A DNA stretch of 64,000 nucleotides from Lophius americanus (lineage: Eukaryota; Chordata; Actinopteri; Lophiiformes; Lophiidae). Below, piece after piece: positions 12,341 to 23,035 of the stretch. The stretch covers positions 6,115,001-6,179,000 of the forward strand of contig JBBDHG010000028.1 in NCBI GenBank assembly GCA_037951165.1, read 5' to 3'. The translations under genes and the position numbers were made by a program. Every line of letters begins with the position of its first letter. Position 1 is the stretch's first letter. The notes below the pieces were generated by a model. It was not told the origin of the DNA and did not search any database. It was given only the letters and a program-made list of their open reading frames with translations.

Positions 12341-13035
12341 AGTCGTGTCTATTGTGTCTCTGAACTTTATTATGTCTTATAAGACGGCCTACTATCTTCC
12401 CGCATAAAAGTTTTCGCATCATTTGAAAGCCAGTATTCCACCTGCTTTCAAGTTTGATTAAAATTCAGGCTTTCAAAGGTCAATGCTTAATGCTTTGGCT
12501 TTTGACATCTGATATGCTCTTATTTCCTGTTATCTAACCACAGAATAGAGCATTCTGTCGACACTAGGTTGGCAGAGGAAGAGAAATTAGGCTCTTCCTT
12601 TGTGAAGCAAGTTTTGTCATGCTCCATCTGTGACTGGGATCTGTTGCAGAGCAGGAGAAAATAGGACACAACGCAGCCACCAGACAAAAGTTAACCTGAT
12701 CCAAAGACGACCTGAGGTGATTCCCTCCTCCTACGCTCCTCCCCTCGCCTCCTGTCCTCCAGATTCTTGGCCTCCAGGAGATCACAGCCGTCACTCATCC
12801 CATCAGACATCCAGATCCATGGCGTGGGGTCATATTCATTGTGTATACGTGTTGCAATAATTATTGCAGAATAGATTATAAAAATCTTTTACATTATAAA
12901 AATAAAGTAAAACAACCTCCCCCAAAGCCAATCAGTCTTTAAATCCATCATACTGTACTGAAAGGAGTAAGATGAAGTTCTGTAAGTAAGCAGGAAAGTG
13001 TTAAAGCGTAAGCATCTGATCAACTTTGGCATGGA
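12341..13035. other. unannotated intergenic sequence
   Basis: Two short frames on opposite strands overlap at 12564-12860 without any domain. Nothing else is recognised. Confidence 0.5.
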
Positions 13036-13039
13036 CCAG

Positions 13040-13115
13040 ATAGTGGCTTCTTTGGTGGTCTGCAAAATTGTCTAAGGAAGGACAACCGGTGCCCAGGGTG
13101 CACTGATACCTGTGG
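13040..13115 (+). mobile_element. Tc1-like fragment
   Basis: The words 'ggtctgcaaaattgtctaag' and 'gaaggacaaccggtgcccag' match the interior of the Tc1-like copy at 42395-43062 ('caaagttgtctaagg'). It is a very short remnant. Confidence 0.5.
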
Positions 13116-13154
13116 AGATAGAAGGAATGTGGGTGTTCTCGTGACTTTGTTTCT

Positions 13155-13335
13155 ATTTACTTCCACCAAGGATACTATGTTTTTACCTCGGTTTGTTGGT
13201 TTGTTAGTTTCTTAGCAGGATTTCAGAAACACTGTTGATCCGATTTGCATTGAATTTTACCCAGAGATATGTTTTGTCGTAACCTAATGATGACATCACA
13301 TTTTGGTGATGATATTTTATGATCTTGTGACGTCA
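13155..13335 (+). repeat. fish dispersed repeat ('cttccaccaaggatactatg' family)
   Basis: The phrases 'ttccaccaaggatactatgt', 'tcggtttgttggtttgttag' and 'agcaggatttcagaaacact' belong to a repeat with a partner at 47850-47932 ('acctccggtgca', 'caagattacagaaaac', 'tggaattttaccca'). The class is uncertain. Confidence 0.5.
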
Positions 13336-15580
13336 TGATGTCTTTCAGAACCGTGATGAGATAAGGCACTTTTGATGGTTGTTAGATCACAAAAGTTTAG
13401 GATAAGATTTTATTTACATTTTAGATACATACTAGTATACTCAATTTATTTTAATTTAAATACTCAACAAATATATTCCTAAAATTATTAAATTATATAG
13501 TGAAATTAGGTCTATCAGTTCCACATCCATACAGAGAAATAAACAAAGCAATAAAGAAAACATAATCTGTCATTCTTTTCTTATTTTATGTGCTCAACGC
13601 TTTATACAGTATTTCTCTGTATTCTTTCATATTCAGTTTGTTTTCTTTCATTGGCAATAGTCCTTTATAGACAAATGAAAATTCACTGCTTCCGATATCT
13701 ACCTTTGGTCAGGCTGTGCTTCAGTGGAGGTTTGCGCTCTATGAGTACAATCTAATTTCTTATTTCTTGGTTTATTTTGCATTGGTCTTGCATTTTTTCT
13801 TTGAAGGTTACATTTTGTGCGTTTGTGTTTTGTGTCTTACTGTTTTATTTTGAAGGTAAGTCAATTTCTTGTGTTGACATTTTGATCCCAGCATTAGATT
13901 AGCAAGTTGTCAGAAACAATTGTCCTTCTGTGGAAATAATGTGTGAAAAAATGACGTTGTATAGTATATCTATGAAAAAATAAAACCAATAAATTCAACA
14001 ATGAAGCCTAATCAACCTCCTTCAAGATTGAAAATTAACTTTATGGTCATCCAGGCTCTCTATCGGACAGGTTAAAAGCAGAAGAAAATTATATTGCAAA
14101 CCATAAAAAGAAATCACAAAAATAAAAGAATCAACAAAACAGTAAAAGCAAATAATGACAATTAAAACAATTTTTTAAATTATTAGTTTGTACAGAAGGG
14201 ATACTGCCCCTATATGCATAATTTTGGGAAGTCTACATATTTAAAATGTTAATATAATTCTAATAAAATCCTATTATCCTTTAAGGCTGATCCATGTTAA
14301 AATGATCCATTGAGCACACCTGACCCCTAACCTTTTACATAGTATGGATGTTAAAGGAAGTGGATAAAATCCTGGATCAAACCCGTTGTTACTGGATTGG
14401 ATCTAACTAACTTTTTGTGGAAATCCATCATTTTTACATAATTCTGAGAACTAAATTACAAGATCGTTCATCAAGATATCAATAAATGACAAACGACAAT
14501 GTCAACCATCTCTAAATCTAATCCCCTTTTCTGGATACATCTTCCTTCAAAATGCAAAATTGTTAAGATCTTTTGAGATTTTGTCACTGACAGACAGATG
14601 TTAAAGCAGAACCTCTGCAGGGGAGGAAATGGTAACTGCAAGTGAGACGAATTAAAAAATAAAAAACTCTCATCTACAGGGAGGGGATTTATAAAGCTTT
14701 CAGTATGAATCTCAATGTCTTTAGATGAAACCCGTCTTTATAACTCTGAGTTAAATGTTCATTTTAGGACAACGGTATTCCTGCTCCAGTTACGTTTGCA
14801 GTCCAGCCATGGGGGCTGATACAGTAGACTCTTACTGTAAAACAGGATATTTGGACTCTGACAGACCACAAGCCCGGGTCCGGGAGCAGGGATGCGCCTG
14901 TTTTTGTGGTTAAGAAGAACCCAGAGGCATGTTCCTGTTGGATCACGTCTATAGACTGAGGAGAGTCTTTCTCATATGCATCAGTTTGCTCTCTGGATCA
15001 CCAGAACATTCCTACGGCTTTATAGAGGTCTGTGCAATACCGCCCTGGTCTTCAGCCACCAATAACCACTTAAGACATGGAAGAGAACATGCCTGAGGGG
15101 CTATGTATGGTTTATCTTCTCCTGGCCTTAATGTTGGGTTTGAGAGCGACAACTCATACAAATGTTTGTCTCTGCTAACACCTAGAGGCCAAAGATGATA
15201 TTCTCTCTCTCACCGAGGGATGGGTAACACCTAAGGGTGGGATGTTCACCGTAGATTCACATCCTCATAAAACATCAAAAATGAATATCACAAACAATTA
15301 GTCCGTCTCTGTGTCTGTAGATCGCATCAGTCCCATATCTGTATTTGAATGTTCTATGTTTGCAGTGAAGTGTTTTTGCTTCATGAGTTTTGTCAAATCA
15401 TTGAGGATATTTTGTTTTGGGGTGTGTCTATTTTATTTTGTGTTGTATCTATTTTAAATGTGTTTCCTTTAACTTCTTTGTAATAGATATGTTTTACAGC
15501 AGTCGCACTGACATAAATAAAAGAGTAATGTCAAAACACCGACATGAAAAGCACAATATCAGCTATAGTAACGGGGTCCA
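13336..15580. other. unannotated AT-rich intergenic sequence
   Basis: No exon or defined repeat is recognised. The stretch 14760-15010 is more complex than its AT-rich surroundings, but I cannot name it. Confidence 0.5.
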
Positions 15581-15700
15581 CCCATCCATCAACTTTCTTC
15601 CGCATCTCCAGGGTCGCACCGCGGCGAAAGCAGGACAGGAAGGACGGCCCAAAAACATTCCTTTGCAAACTTTCCCCAGCAAAACTTTCCATTTCATCCC

Positions 15701-15792
15701 AGGATAATAACAATAAAAATAATACTAAAATAATGATAATAATGATAATGACGATGATGGTGATGATAATAATAATAATAATAATAATAATA
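15701..15792. repeat. (AAT)n-type microsatellite
   Basis: This is an imperfect ATA/ATG trinucleotide array that becomes pure (AAT)n at its right end. Confidence 0.93.
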
Positions 15793-15889
15793 TTCCTCCC
15801 AAAGTCAAAAAACATGTGATACAGATGAATTGGTAACATGCATTAAAGTGAGAGGGATGTATAAAGAAGGAGAGGGCGAGAAGGCAGTA

Positions 15890-16475
15890 TAAACCTGCTA
15901 TAGCAGCATAGCTAAGAGTTAGCTTAGGCCAACCCGAATTTTAAGCGTTACCATTTATGAAGGGTATATGTCTACTCATAACTTAGAGTAGACTACCCTT
16001 AGGAAGGGTATAAGTCTGCTCTTACACAGAAAGAGGGGGGTCCACCCCCCGGACCGAGACCGGGAGACGGTTCCACAGGAGAGGAGCCTTATAACTGCAG
16101 GCTCTGGCACCCATTCTACTTCTGGAGACTCTAGGGACTACAAGTAACCCTGGTTAATATGGAACTATGAACTCTTTCAGTAATCTATCCTGGACGTATC
16201 AAATGCTTGAGCTAATTTTTCTGTATCTTGCTAAGACAGAACATACCTAATCTAAGAAATAATACCAAGAAATCTGTTTTATGTGGGAGTCGAAGGACAC
16301 ACAGGCTGATTAAAGATAACTGCCATGTTCCTCACAGTGGTGTTGGAGGCCAAGGTAATGTCAACCAGAGTAGTTAAACTATCAGAGGATGCATTTCTAA
16401 GGTGCTTGGGTCCCAGCAAAATAACTTCAGTTTTATCTCTTGATGTCCTTGAAACAAGCCTTTTCATATTTCTAA
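15890..16475 (-). mobile_element. LINE fragment (L2-like)
   Basis: The minus strand reads SRDKTEVILLGPKHLRNAS and then DITLASNTTVRNMAVIF (16300-16460). This is the 'DKTEV..LGPK...LASS.TVRNLGVIFD' segment downstream of the catalytic core in a common fish LINE. The rest, down to 15890 ('gctatagcagcatagctaag', 'ggttccacaggagaggagcc'), matches the terminal part of the same element. The frame is interrupted throughout. Confidence 0.75.
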
Positions 16476-16867
16476 CAGAGAGTTGCTGACTAAGGGAACA
16501 CTTTATTTAAGAAGCCTGTTTGGGAGGGGGTCTAGGAGACAGGTTGTTGTCTTGGATTATGAAATGAGAGAAGTTAATTGTTTAGGATCAATAGGACTAA
16601 TGCAGTCTAGATATGGGTTAGGTCTTTCAGTCGTTTGCAAGTACATAGTCCTAGAGTGTAAAAACTACTGTTTTACAGAGTTTTCTTCAATTATTACAAT
16701 CAGATATCTTTTAATGTAACGTTAATCCTGTTCAGGATCCAGGGTGAAGCCAATCCCAGGTCACACTGGGAAAGATACAGGACTGTATCATTTCCTAACA
16801 AGACCACACTCACACCTTACATCCCACCTGCTCAGGTTCATCCATCCAATTTTCTTCCTTTATTTCG
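16476..16867. repeat. probable repeat remnants
   Basis: The piece 16476-16720 ('gggtctaggagacaggttgt', 'gaagttaattgtttaggatc') looks like another repeat fragment that I cannot name. The piece 16730-16860 ('cctgttcaggatccagggtg', 'aagccaatcccaggtcacac') resembles the family at 3680-3900. Confidence 0.4.
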
Positions 16868-16950
16868 AGAGTATTTAAGATATTAGATTAATAAATGCCC
16901 AAAATAAATAGAATATGCAAGCAAATATTTTTTCTATTTCTCTTCTTGTT
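16868..16950. repeat. short repeat shared with 60238-60320
   Basis: The sequence 'gagtatttaagatatta', then 'attaataaat' and 'aaataaatagaatatg', closely parallels 60238-60320. No coding content. Confidence 0.55.
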
Positions 16951-17704
16951 GAAAAACCTGAGTGAGTCCAACCCAACCAGAATTATAACGACTTGTCATC
17001 TGCATTTCTACAGCTTTGCTTTGGTTGGATGATGTATTTCATACTCAGAAGAAGGAGCAGAAATAACGGACCACAATGCAGTGTGGTGCAAGAGACAAGC
17101 TTTATTCAGAGAAACTGGAAAGCATGAGCTCACTCTTGATTTAGCATGCACTATTATTTGTCCCTACTACGCTCACAACCGACGGCTGAGTGATATTAGC
17201 TCTGGGGTTTGTCAGAAGACACTCTGGGAAATACAGTTAATCACTACGCTGACTGAATGATAGAGACACAAAAGGCACAAAGGCAGAGTGGTAAGCTATC
17301 ACTTCATTATGAAATGTTTATAATGGTTGTTTTTCTTTGGACTTAAATAGTTTTGTTCAAAGCTAAATGAAATATGGACAGAGAGGGTGGTGAGGGATTG
17401 ATGCTCAATTGAGCCCATATAAAAAGGTCAAAGTTCATGTTATTGGTTTTGGTCTGTTTTCATCATCAGTGAGGGTTAGAGGGTTCTTTGGGCCATATTT
17501 ATGACTCAGAGTGTTCCATCTAAAGTCTTAAAATACATTTATGGAAGGTCCAACTTTAGTTAATCAGGCCATAACGTAAAGTGATTCCTGGATCCGCCCC
17601 TTTAAGCAGTTTGGCGCACCATGTTTCATGTCCGTTTAATAGTCTAGTTTCTGCACAAACCAGCGAAAACAATGGACAGATTTCATCCTCAGTGGATGGA
17701 AGGA
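16951..17704. other. unannotated intergenic sequence
   Basis: I see no supportable gene or repeat here. Confidence 0.5.
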
Positions 17705-17804
<100 letters not shown>

Positions 17805-17879
17805 TTTCCAACTTCTCTAGCTTATTCAGTTTTGTTTTGAAAGCACCACCTCTATTCTGTCTCTACTGGTAGCCCATTC

Positions 17880-18700
17880 AGGTAGACAGTGTCTTCCAGC
17901 TCCTCCAGGATGGGATCTACATAGATGCCGTCGTCTCCAAGAACAGTCTCAGGAGCATGGAGGAGGTACCAGGAGATTGGACCATTGCAGGAAAACAACT
18001 TGATATCGGGTTGTTATCCAGACCGGTAGCTGCTCCTCAGTGTGAGGAGGAACAGGAGGACAACTGTCAGATTCCTACAGCGTGACCTCAAATTTACTGG
18101 TGTGATGTTTCTGACAAACTGTCAGAAATGACTCCACGTGGGTGGCATGAGGGCCCAACGTCCTCTAGTAGGACATGTGCCCAGAGCCCAGCACCATGTA
18201 GCTGAATTGATGTCCACCAGACAACAGCAGAAGGGACAGGTTCTCCATTGGTTCCCCGTTGTCTTCACAGATGAGCGCAGGTTCACACTGAGCACATGTG
18301 ACAGACGTGAGAGTCTGGAGACGCTGCGGATTACATTCTGCTGCCTGCACCATCCTCCAGCATGACCGGTTTGGTGGCAGGTCAGTGATAGTCTGAGGAG
18401 ACAGATCCTTGGAGGGTCTGACAGACCTAAACATGTTAGACAATGGTACCCTGACGACTGTTAGGTACCAGGAGGAAATCCTCAGATCCGCTATCAGGCC
18501 TTACACTGGTCAAGTGGACCCTGGGTTCCTACAGGGGGAAGGTGAATGCCTGGCTCATGTGGTCAGAGTGACTAGGTAGTTTCTGGATGATGAAGGTCTT
18601 GATGCCATTGACTGGTCCTGACCTTCTCCAGACCTGAATAAACCTGAGAACCTCTGGGGTGTTATGTATCGCTGCATCAGACGCCACCAAGTAGAACCAC
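17880..18700 (+). pseudogene. Tc1/mariner transposase, 5' portion (interrupted)
   Basis: The plus strand decodes, with frameshifts, to a DDE transposase. FTDERRFTLSTCDRRE (about 18265-18312) holds the first catalytic Asp. Then come CTILQHDRFGG, a 'SVIVWG'-like strand, DLNMLDNGTLTTVRYQEEIL and the AIDWS...SPDLN block near 18620-18650, which holds the third acidic position. The usual 'QDNA' motif with the second Asp is lost: the sequence there reads GEGECLAH. The copy stops abruptly at 18700, where a 3.1-kb element is inserted, and resumes at 21830. The left end near 17880 is uncertain. Confidence 0.82.
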
Positions 18701-19195
18701 TGTGTTACCTTTAAAGTTTAGTTTATAGTTTGAATACGCTGTAAATTGGAAAGTGGCAAAGTCTTGCATTTTCCCTTTAATGCTTGTACTTGCTGCCACC
18801 AAGTGAAAAGAGGTGGTTACTTCAGCTCATGGTTTAGTTGAGCAAATGCAATGACAGAGTGCTGCATTCGGCAAATGTTTTCTGACGTGCTCATGAATGG
18901 AGCTCTGTGTCTTTAAGAATTATGTTTAAATATATATTATAAGAGGCCACACTTTAGTTTATAAATGTAATTTTTTTATTGTTTGAATGTGTGCTTTGAA
19001 TTTTAGCATGTTGCTGTTGTTTACCGCAGATACTTTTCCTAGCTTGCTTTAGTTTTATACCTTCACAGAAAGTTTTCATTAGATATTATACTCAACTCTT
19101 GTATCCATACTTTAATGCATGTGTTTTTTTTATATCTGATTTATGTCCTTTTTCATATTTATATATCAACAAACGCTAAGACTTTTTCTGTGACT
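18701..19195 (+). repeat. left ~500-bp terminal direct repeat
   Basis: It aligns in order with 21323-21829 through 'ttaaagtttagttt', 'ttgaatac', 'gacagagtgctg.attcg', 'aaatgttttctga', 'gctttagtttt', 'actcaactctt' and 'tactttaatg'. Divergence is large, so the insertion is old. The exact right boundary cannot be set. Confidence 0.65.
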
Positions 19196-19299
19196 GTCAG
19201 AGAAGGTGTCTTTTTACCAGACGTAGAAATCTAAGTCCCTTCTACCTGCCCCGTGAGTTTCCACAGCTTTACACAATTGTTCCACAACAATTGTGTACA

Positions 19300-20560
19300 T
19301 CCATCGTATGGCAACTGTCCCCTATGCCACTGACACCATCTTCGATGTGGTGCAAAAGTGAGTCTATTTCACCTGAGGCATCAACTTTGTAATGGATGAT
19401 TTTAACTTTGTCTCCCTTAAAAACACTCTCAGGAACATTTATAAATATGTTTCCTATCCGACCAAGTGGGATAGAACTTTGGATTTTTCCTTAGGGTGAG
19501 TAAAGGATGCCTACAAATCATTCCCACTTCCTCCTTTGGGATCGGCTGATCACATCTGTCGGCATCTACTGTCCATTTATAAAACGGTTCTGAAGAGGGA
19601 GAAAGCACAAACTAAGGATATAAAGGTTTGATGATGATGAAGCTGTTCTCTGCCTGCAGGAATGTTATAATTGCACTGACTGGGACATGTTTGAGGAGTC
19701 ATGGGTTGACTGAAGACGAGAGATTGAGATGAATTTGCTGATGTAACTTGCTCATGTGCTGCCTTCTTTAGGAGTATGTTCATTCCTTGTAAGAGAGTAA
19801 AAACCATGGATGACCAAATCTATTCAGTCCAGCATACAGAAAAAAAAGACTTGCCATCAAAGAGGGTGTAACCACCATTCTAGCAGGGAAATTTAAGCAG
19901 TGAATCACAAGCTAGGGATAACAACCACTTAAATATAAACCAAAATGATGTTCAACAGGCTTTCCCCTCTGCAAAGAAAAACAAGAGTCGTTGACCTGAT
20001 ATCAGCTGTTGTCACTAATTTAAGCCTTGTACAAGACAACTGATTCCTGTATTCCACTACATCTTTAAGAGATCGTTACAGGAACAACATGTCCATAAAG
20101 ACAGGACCATACTAAAGTATGTAGATGATACAGCCATAGTCAAACAGGGACATGACTCAGGCCTCGGTCCAATCATTGATAACTTTGTAAAATGGTGTGG
20201 GGACTTATTTTCAGTTAAACACATCTAAAACTAAAGATATGCACACTGATTTAAGGAAAAAGACCCCTGCAGACGTAGTCACATCTATTAAAGGCCAAAC
20301 TGTTGAGTGTGTCAAATCATGTGAATAACTTGGGACATGCGTTGCATTATGAAGCTGGGTGCAAAAAGGGGAATCAACGTTTATCCTGCTTGAGGAAATT
20401 CTCCAGATTTCACATTGACAACACCATGATGACCTTTTTTCATTGTGCTTTTATTGAAAACGTTTTATCTTATTTTTGGTATCATGGTTTTGGTAACCTG
20501 TCTTAAAAGAGCAGAAATTCTCTTAGAACAATGCCTTACAGAAACAGTTTGATTCCAGCA
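19300..20560 (+). mobile_element. LINE remnant with reverse-transcriptase palm motif
   Basis: The frame reads NFVSLKNTLRNIYKYVSYPT near 19400-19460 and KYVDDTAIVKQGHDSGLGPI (20115-20175). The latter carries the YxDD catalytic motif. It is followed by FVKWCGDLFS and by LRKFSRFHIDN near 20390-20420. Stops and frameshifts are frequent, and the middle of the reverse transcriptase (between about 19860 and 20110) is missing. The fold type is that of non-LTR elements, so this is not the coding part of the surrounding LTR-like element. Confidence 0.7.
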
Positions 20561-20897
20561 GCCAATACTGAGATTTGATCTGTCTATACCTATTTATTTA
20601 CTTTATACATCTTTAGCTATGTATCTATCTACTGGGTAATTTGAATCTCGGAGCAATTTTTGCACTCTTCACTTTTCACATTTGTATTGTTTTTGTCTTG
20701 AATAAATTGTTTTGTGTGACTCTCCCTGCAAACACATCTACCAACGGGTACAATTACGAAAGACTCTGGAGAAAGCCAGACATGAAAGAGCATTATAGCA
20801 ATTCTATGCAGAAGATGTAAGACAATGACCAAGAAACAAAAAAACAACAACTAAACACCGGTATCTCACTACATTTACCACCCGCAGAAGCCAGATC

Positions 20898-21104
20898 AGA
20901 CACGAGTTGTGTTTGATTCAAGACAGAACCAGAGAGATGTAAGCAGAATTAGACCTTCGCCTGCAACAAGCGCCATCAAACAAGTAACGGAAGCTGTCCC
21001 AGCAGAAGACTGCGCCAAGAATGTAAAGGATCTGGACCTTTCCATGGACCCACTTCCCCTTCAGAGGAGCTTGGGTTTTCTCCTGGAGCCTAGAAACAAT
21101 TAGC
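20898..21104 (+). pseudogene. BEL/Pao-like polyprotein fragment
   Basis: The plus frame reads TRVVFDSR, then ITEAVPAED-like and KDLDLSMDPLPLQRSLGF, ending in a stop. The word order 'RVVFD..' followed by 'VP.E..AK..K.LDL..D.LP..R.LG' resembles the reverse-transcriptase/RNase H part of BEL/Pao retrotransposons. The two halves are joined by a deletion. Only about 65 codons remain, so the family call is tentative. Confidence 0.55.
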
Positions 21105-21322
21105 GTGTTTAACCTCGTGTCGTTTGAAGCGTTATTAGCTAAGTAACGCTTCATAGTTCACTAGCGTTACTTACGTCGTGTCTTATCAAGCACCGCAGAG
21201 ATTGTTGTCTGGATTTCAGTGACTTTGTTCAAAGACTGCCAAAACCATGGCTACCACAGAACACTTCTTACAGTATGGACTTATTTTTTATTGTGATATA
21301 ATTTTTCATATCAAGCGGGGAG

Positions 21323-21829
21323 TGTGACTTTAAAGTTTAGTTTCTAATTTGAATACATTGAAAGAGGAACAGTGTCAAATTGTATGTTGAAACCTAGCAA
21401 TGTCTCGCCTTTTCCTGTCATTGCGTCTCTTCGCAGCCACCCAGTGACTAAGAGGTAGTTGTCTCAGCTCATGTTGATGTCAGAGTGCTGGATTCGACGA
21501 ATGTTTTCTGATGTGCCTGCTGTCTCTAAGTAACATTTCAATAATGATCAGGCTGGCTTTGTTTGATAGTTAGCATTTTAGCAGTTTACTGCTGTGTTAG
21601 CTTGGCTGCTCGTCATAGCGTGCTTTAGTTTTCTATATTTATAGTAATTGTTCAGAAGATTTTATACCCAACTCTTATATTTTCTGTACTTTAATGTTCT
21701 TTTTTTTTAAAACCGATTTATTTCCTTTATGTCTGATGTTTCAGTTGTACGTTAATGGATTAAAGAACCTCGTTCCTGGAATGTTCTCTGACTTTCTAGC
21801 TCTGCAGGGGAAATCGCACTGCAGGGCCA
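21323..21829 (+). repeat. right ~500-bp terminal direct repeat
   Basis: It starts TGTGACTTTAAAG directly after 'aagcggggag' and ends '...gcagggcca', so it has TG...CA ends. The flanking Tc1 sequence resumes with GAACCAC. Confidence 0.65.
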
Positions 21830-22035
21830 GAACCACCACCACGGACCGGCCAGGAGCCCACTGATGCCCTGATCCAGGTCCGGTGGGAGATCCTCCAGGA
21901 CACCAAGCTCCATCTCATCATTAGCATGTCCAGATGTTGTCGGGAGAGCCTTCAGACACGTAAGACTCAAACACACTACTGAGACACAATAAGTTGGATC
22001 AGACTGGGATTTCAGTTATTCTCTTTGATTATAGG
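21830..22035 (+). pseudogene. Tc1/mariner transposase, 3' portion and right end
   Basis: After the insertion the Tc1 copy continues: 'gaccggccaggagcccactg', 'atgccctgatccaggtccgg', 'tccaggacaccaagctccat', 'gatgttgtcgggagagcctt' and 'cacactactgagacacaata', then the end 'gttggatcagactgggattt'. In a complete element this sequence directly follows the 'RCIRRHQV' segment found at 18670-18695. Confidence 0.8.
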
Positions 22036-22299
22036 TACGATTTAGAATCCAGTTCTTATTACCTCTTTTTGTTCACAATTATTCACACAACCAATATTTT
22101 ACACTTGAGTATTTTGTTCATTCAGGTTCAAGGATGCGCAATCCATGTTTACCTATTTTTTAGAAGCAGTGCATTAATCATACTTGGGTACTGGCTTCTG
22201 GCCAAAGGTAATATTTAGAGACATTACACTATAAAGAGGAAAGATAGGTCAGCACACACTTCAAACAAAACACTGAAACTTCTGCTCAAAGAATGACAA
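22036..22299. other. intergenic sequence downstream of idh1
   Basis: I recognise nothing here. It separates the Tc1 end from the inferred idh1 3' end. Confidence 0.5.
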
Positions 22300-22941
22300 T
22301 ATATTTCTTAAAAAACTCATTTATTATGAGCGATATTAAGACTTAATGGGGAAAATGTGGATTACAAACCCAAACACAGACAATCTAATGAAAAGTTTAT
22401 GGCGGGATAAATCCCACAGACATACCTGATGTTCTATCCCGCATACAGAAAGTAAACGTAAATACACCTCTTATAACCGTGACTATAAAGTTACAAACAG
22501 AAAATCTAAAATTAATGATATTTAGTCTTTTTCTTCTGAGGGAGAATCATAGCTTTTGTGTGACTGCTATAAAGACCACGTCAGTCACCAAGTTCCTCTT
22601 CCTCTTCACTGACACAGTCAAGCAGTAAAATACAGTGCTACTACCAGAAGATTAGAGGAAATGAGAGTTACAGGTGACTTTGACACGAACAAATAAGGCA
22701 ACATCGGGCTCCTTCCGACAGAACCTGAATACACGACTGAGGGAGAATAGTGACAAGGTCACTGTACATTAGTAATTTGTGAAGATCAGAAGCCTCCCCT
22801 AATGTTGTTCCTGGACAGGGATCCGTTGGACCACCATTCAGGAATGTTTATTTCAGTCCGTAGCTCTATTAATCCAGTAGTTGTGCAGATGTCTCCATGT
22901 GTCTGCGATGAACGGCTGCTGTTGAGGCCTGGAGGTGAAGA
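22300..22941 (-). other. idh1: idh1 3' untranslated region (inferred)
   Basis: No coding signal follows the stop codon at 22942-22944. On the minus strand AATAAA occurs at 22852-22847, about 90 nt after the stop, and again at 22325-22320. The second is followed within 30 nt by a T/G-rich stretch, so it is the better candidate polyadenylation signal. Transcript data would decide between them. Confidence 0.5.
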
Positions 22942-23035
22942 TCACAGCTTGGGATGACTGGTCAGCTTAATCTTAAGGTTCTCCGCCAGCTTGTCAAGGA
23001 AATCAAAGGTGTTCAAGTAGTCGGCAATTGTCACA
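22942..23035 (-). CDS. idh1: idh1 coding exon 8 (codons 385-415 and stop)
   Basis: This 94-bp exon reads VTIADYLNTFDFLDKLAENL, then KIKLTSHPKL and a TGA stop at 22944-22942. Acceptor 'ttcgcag'. The terminal PKL replaces the AKL of human IDH1. Confidence 0.96.

Larger units (their letters stand above)
18701..21829 (+). mobile_element. LTR-retrotransposon-like insertion (BEL/Pao-like) inside a Tc1 copy
   Basis: This block has ~500-bp direct repeats at both ends and interrupts a Tc1 copy. Both repeats start with TGTG followed by 'ctttaaagtttagttt' or a near match. The right-hand repeat is preceded by a polypurine run, 'aagcggggag', as expected for a plus-strand primer site. The flanks share the 7-bp GAACCAC (18694-18700 and 21830-21836). 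The interior holds LINE sequence (19300-20560) and a short BEL/Pao-like coding remnant (20898-21104). The element is far below full length and cannot be active. Confidence 0.68.
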
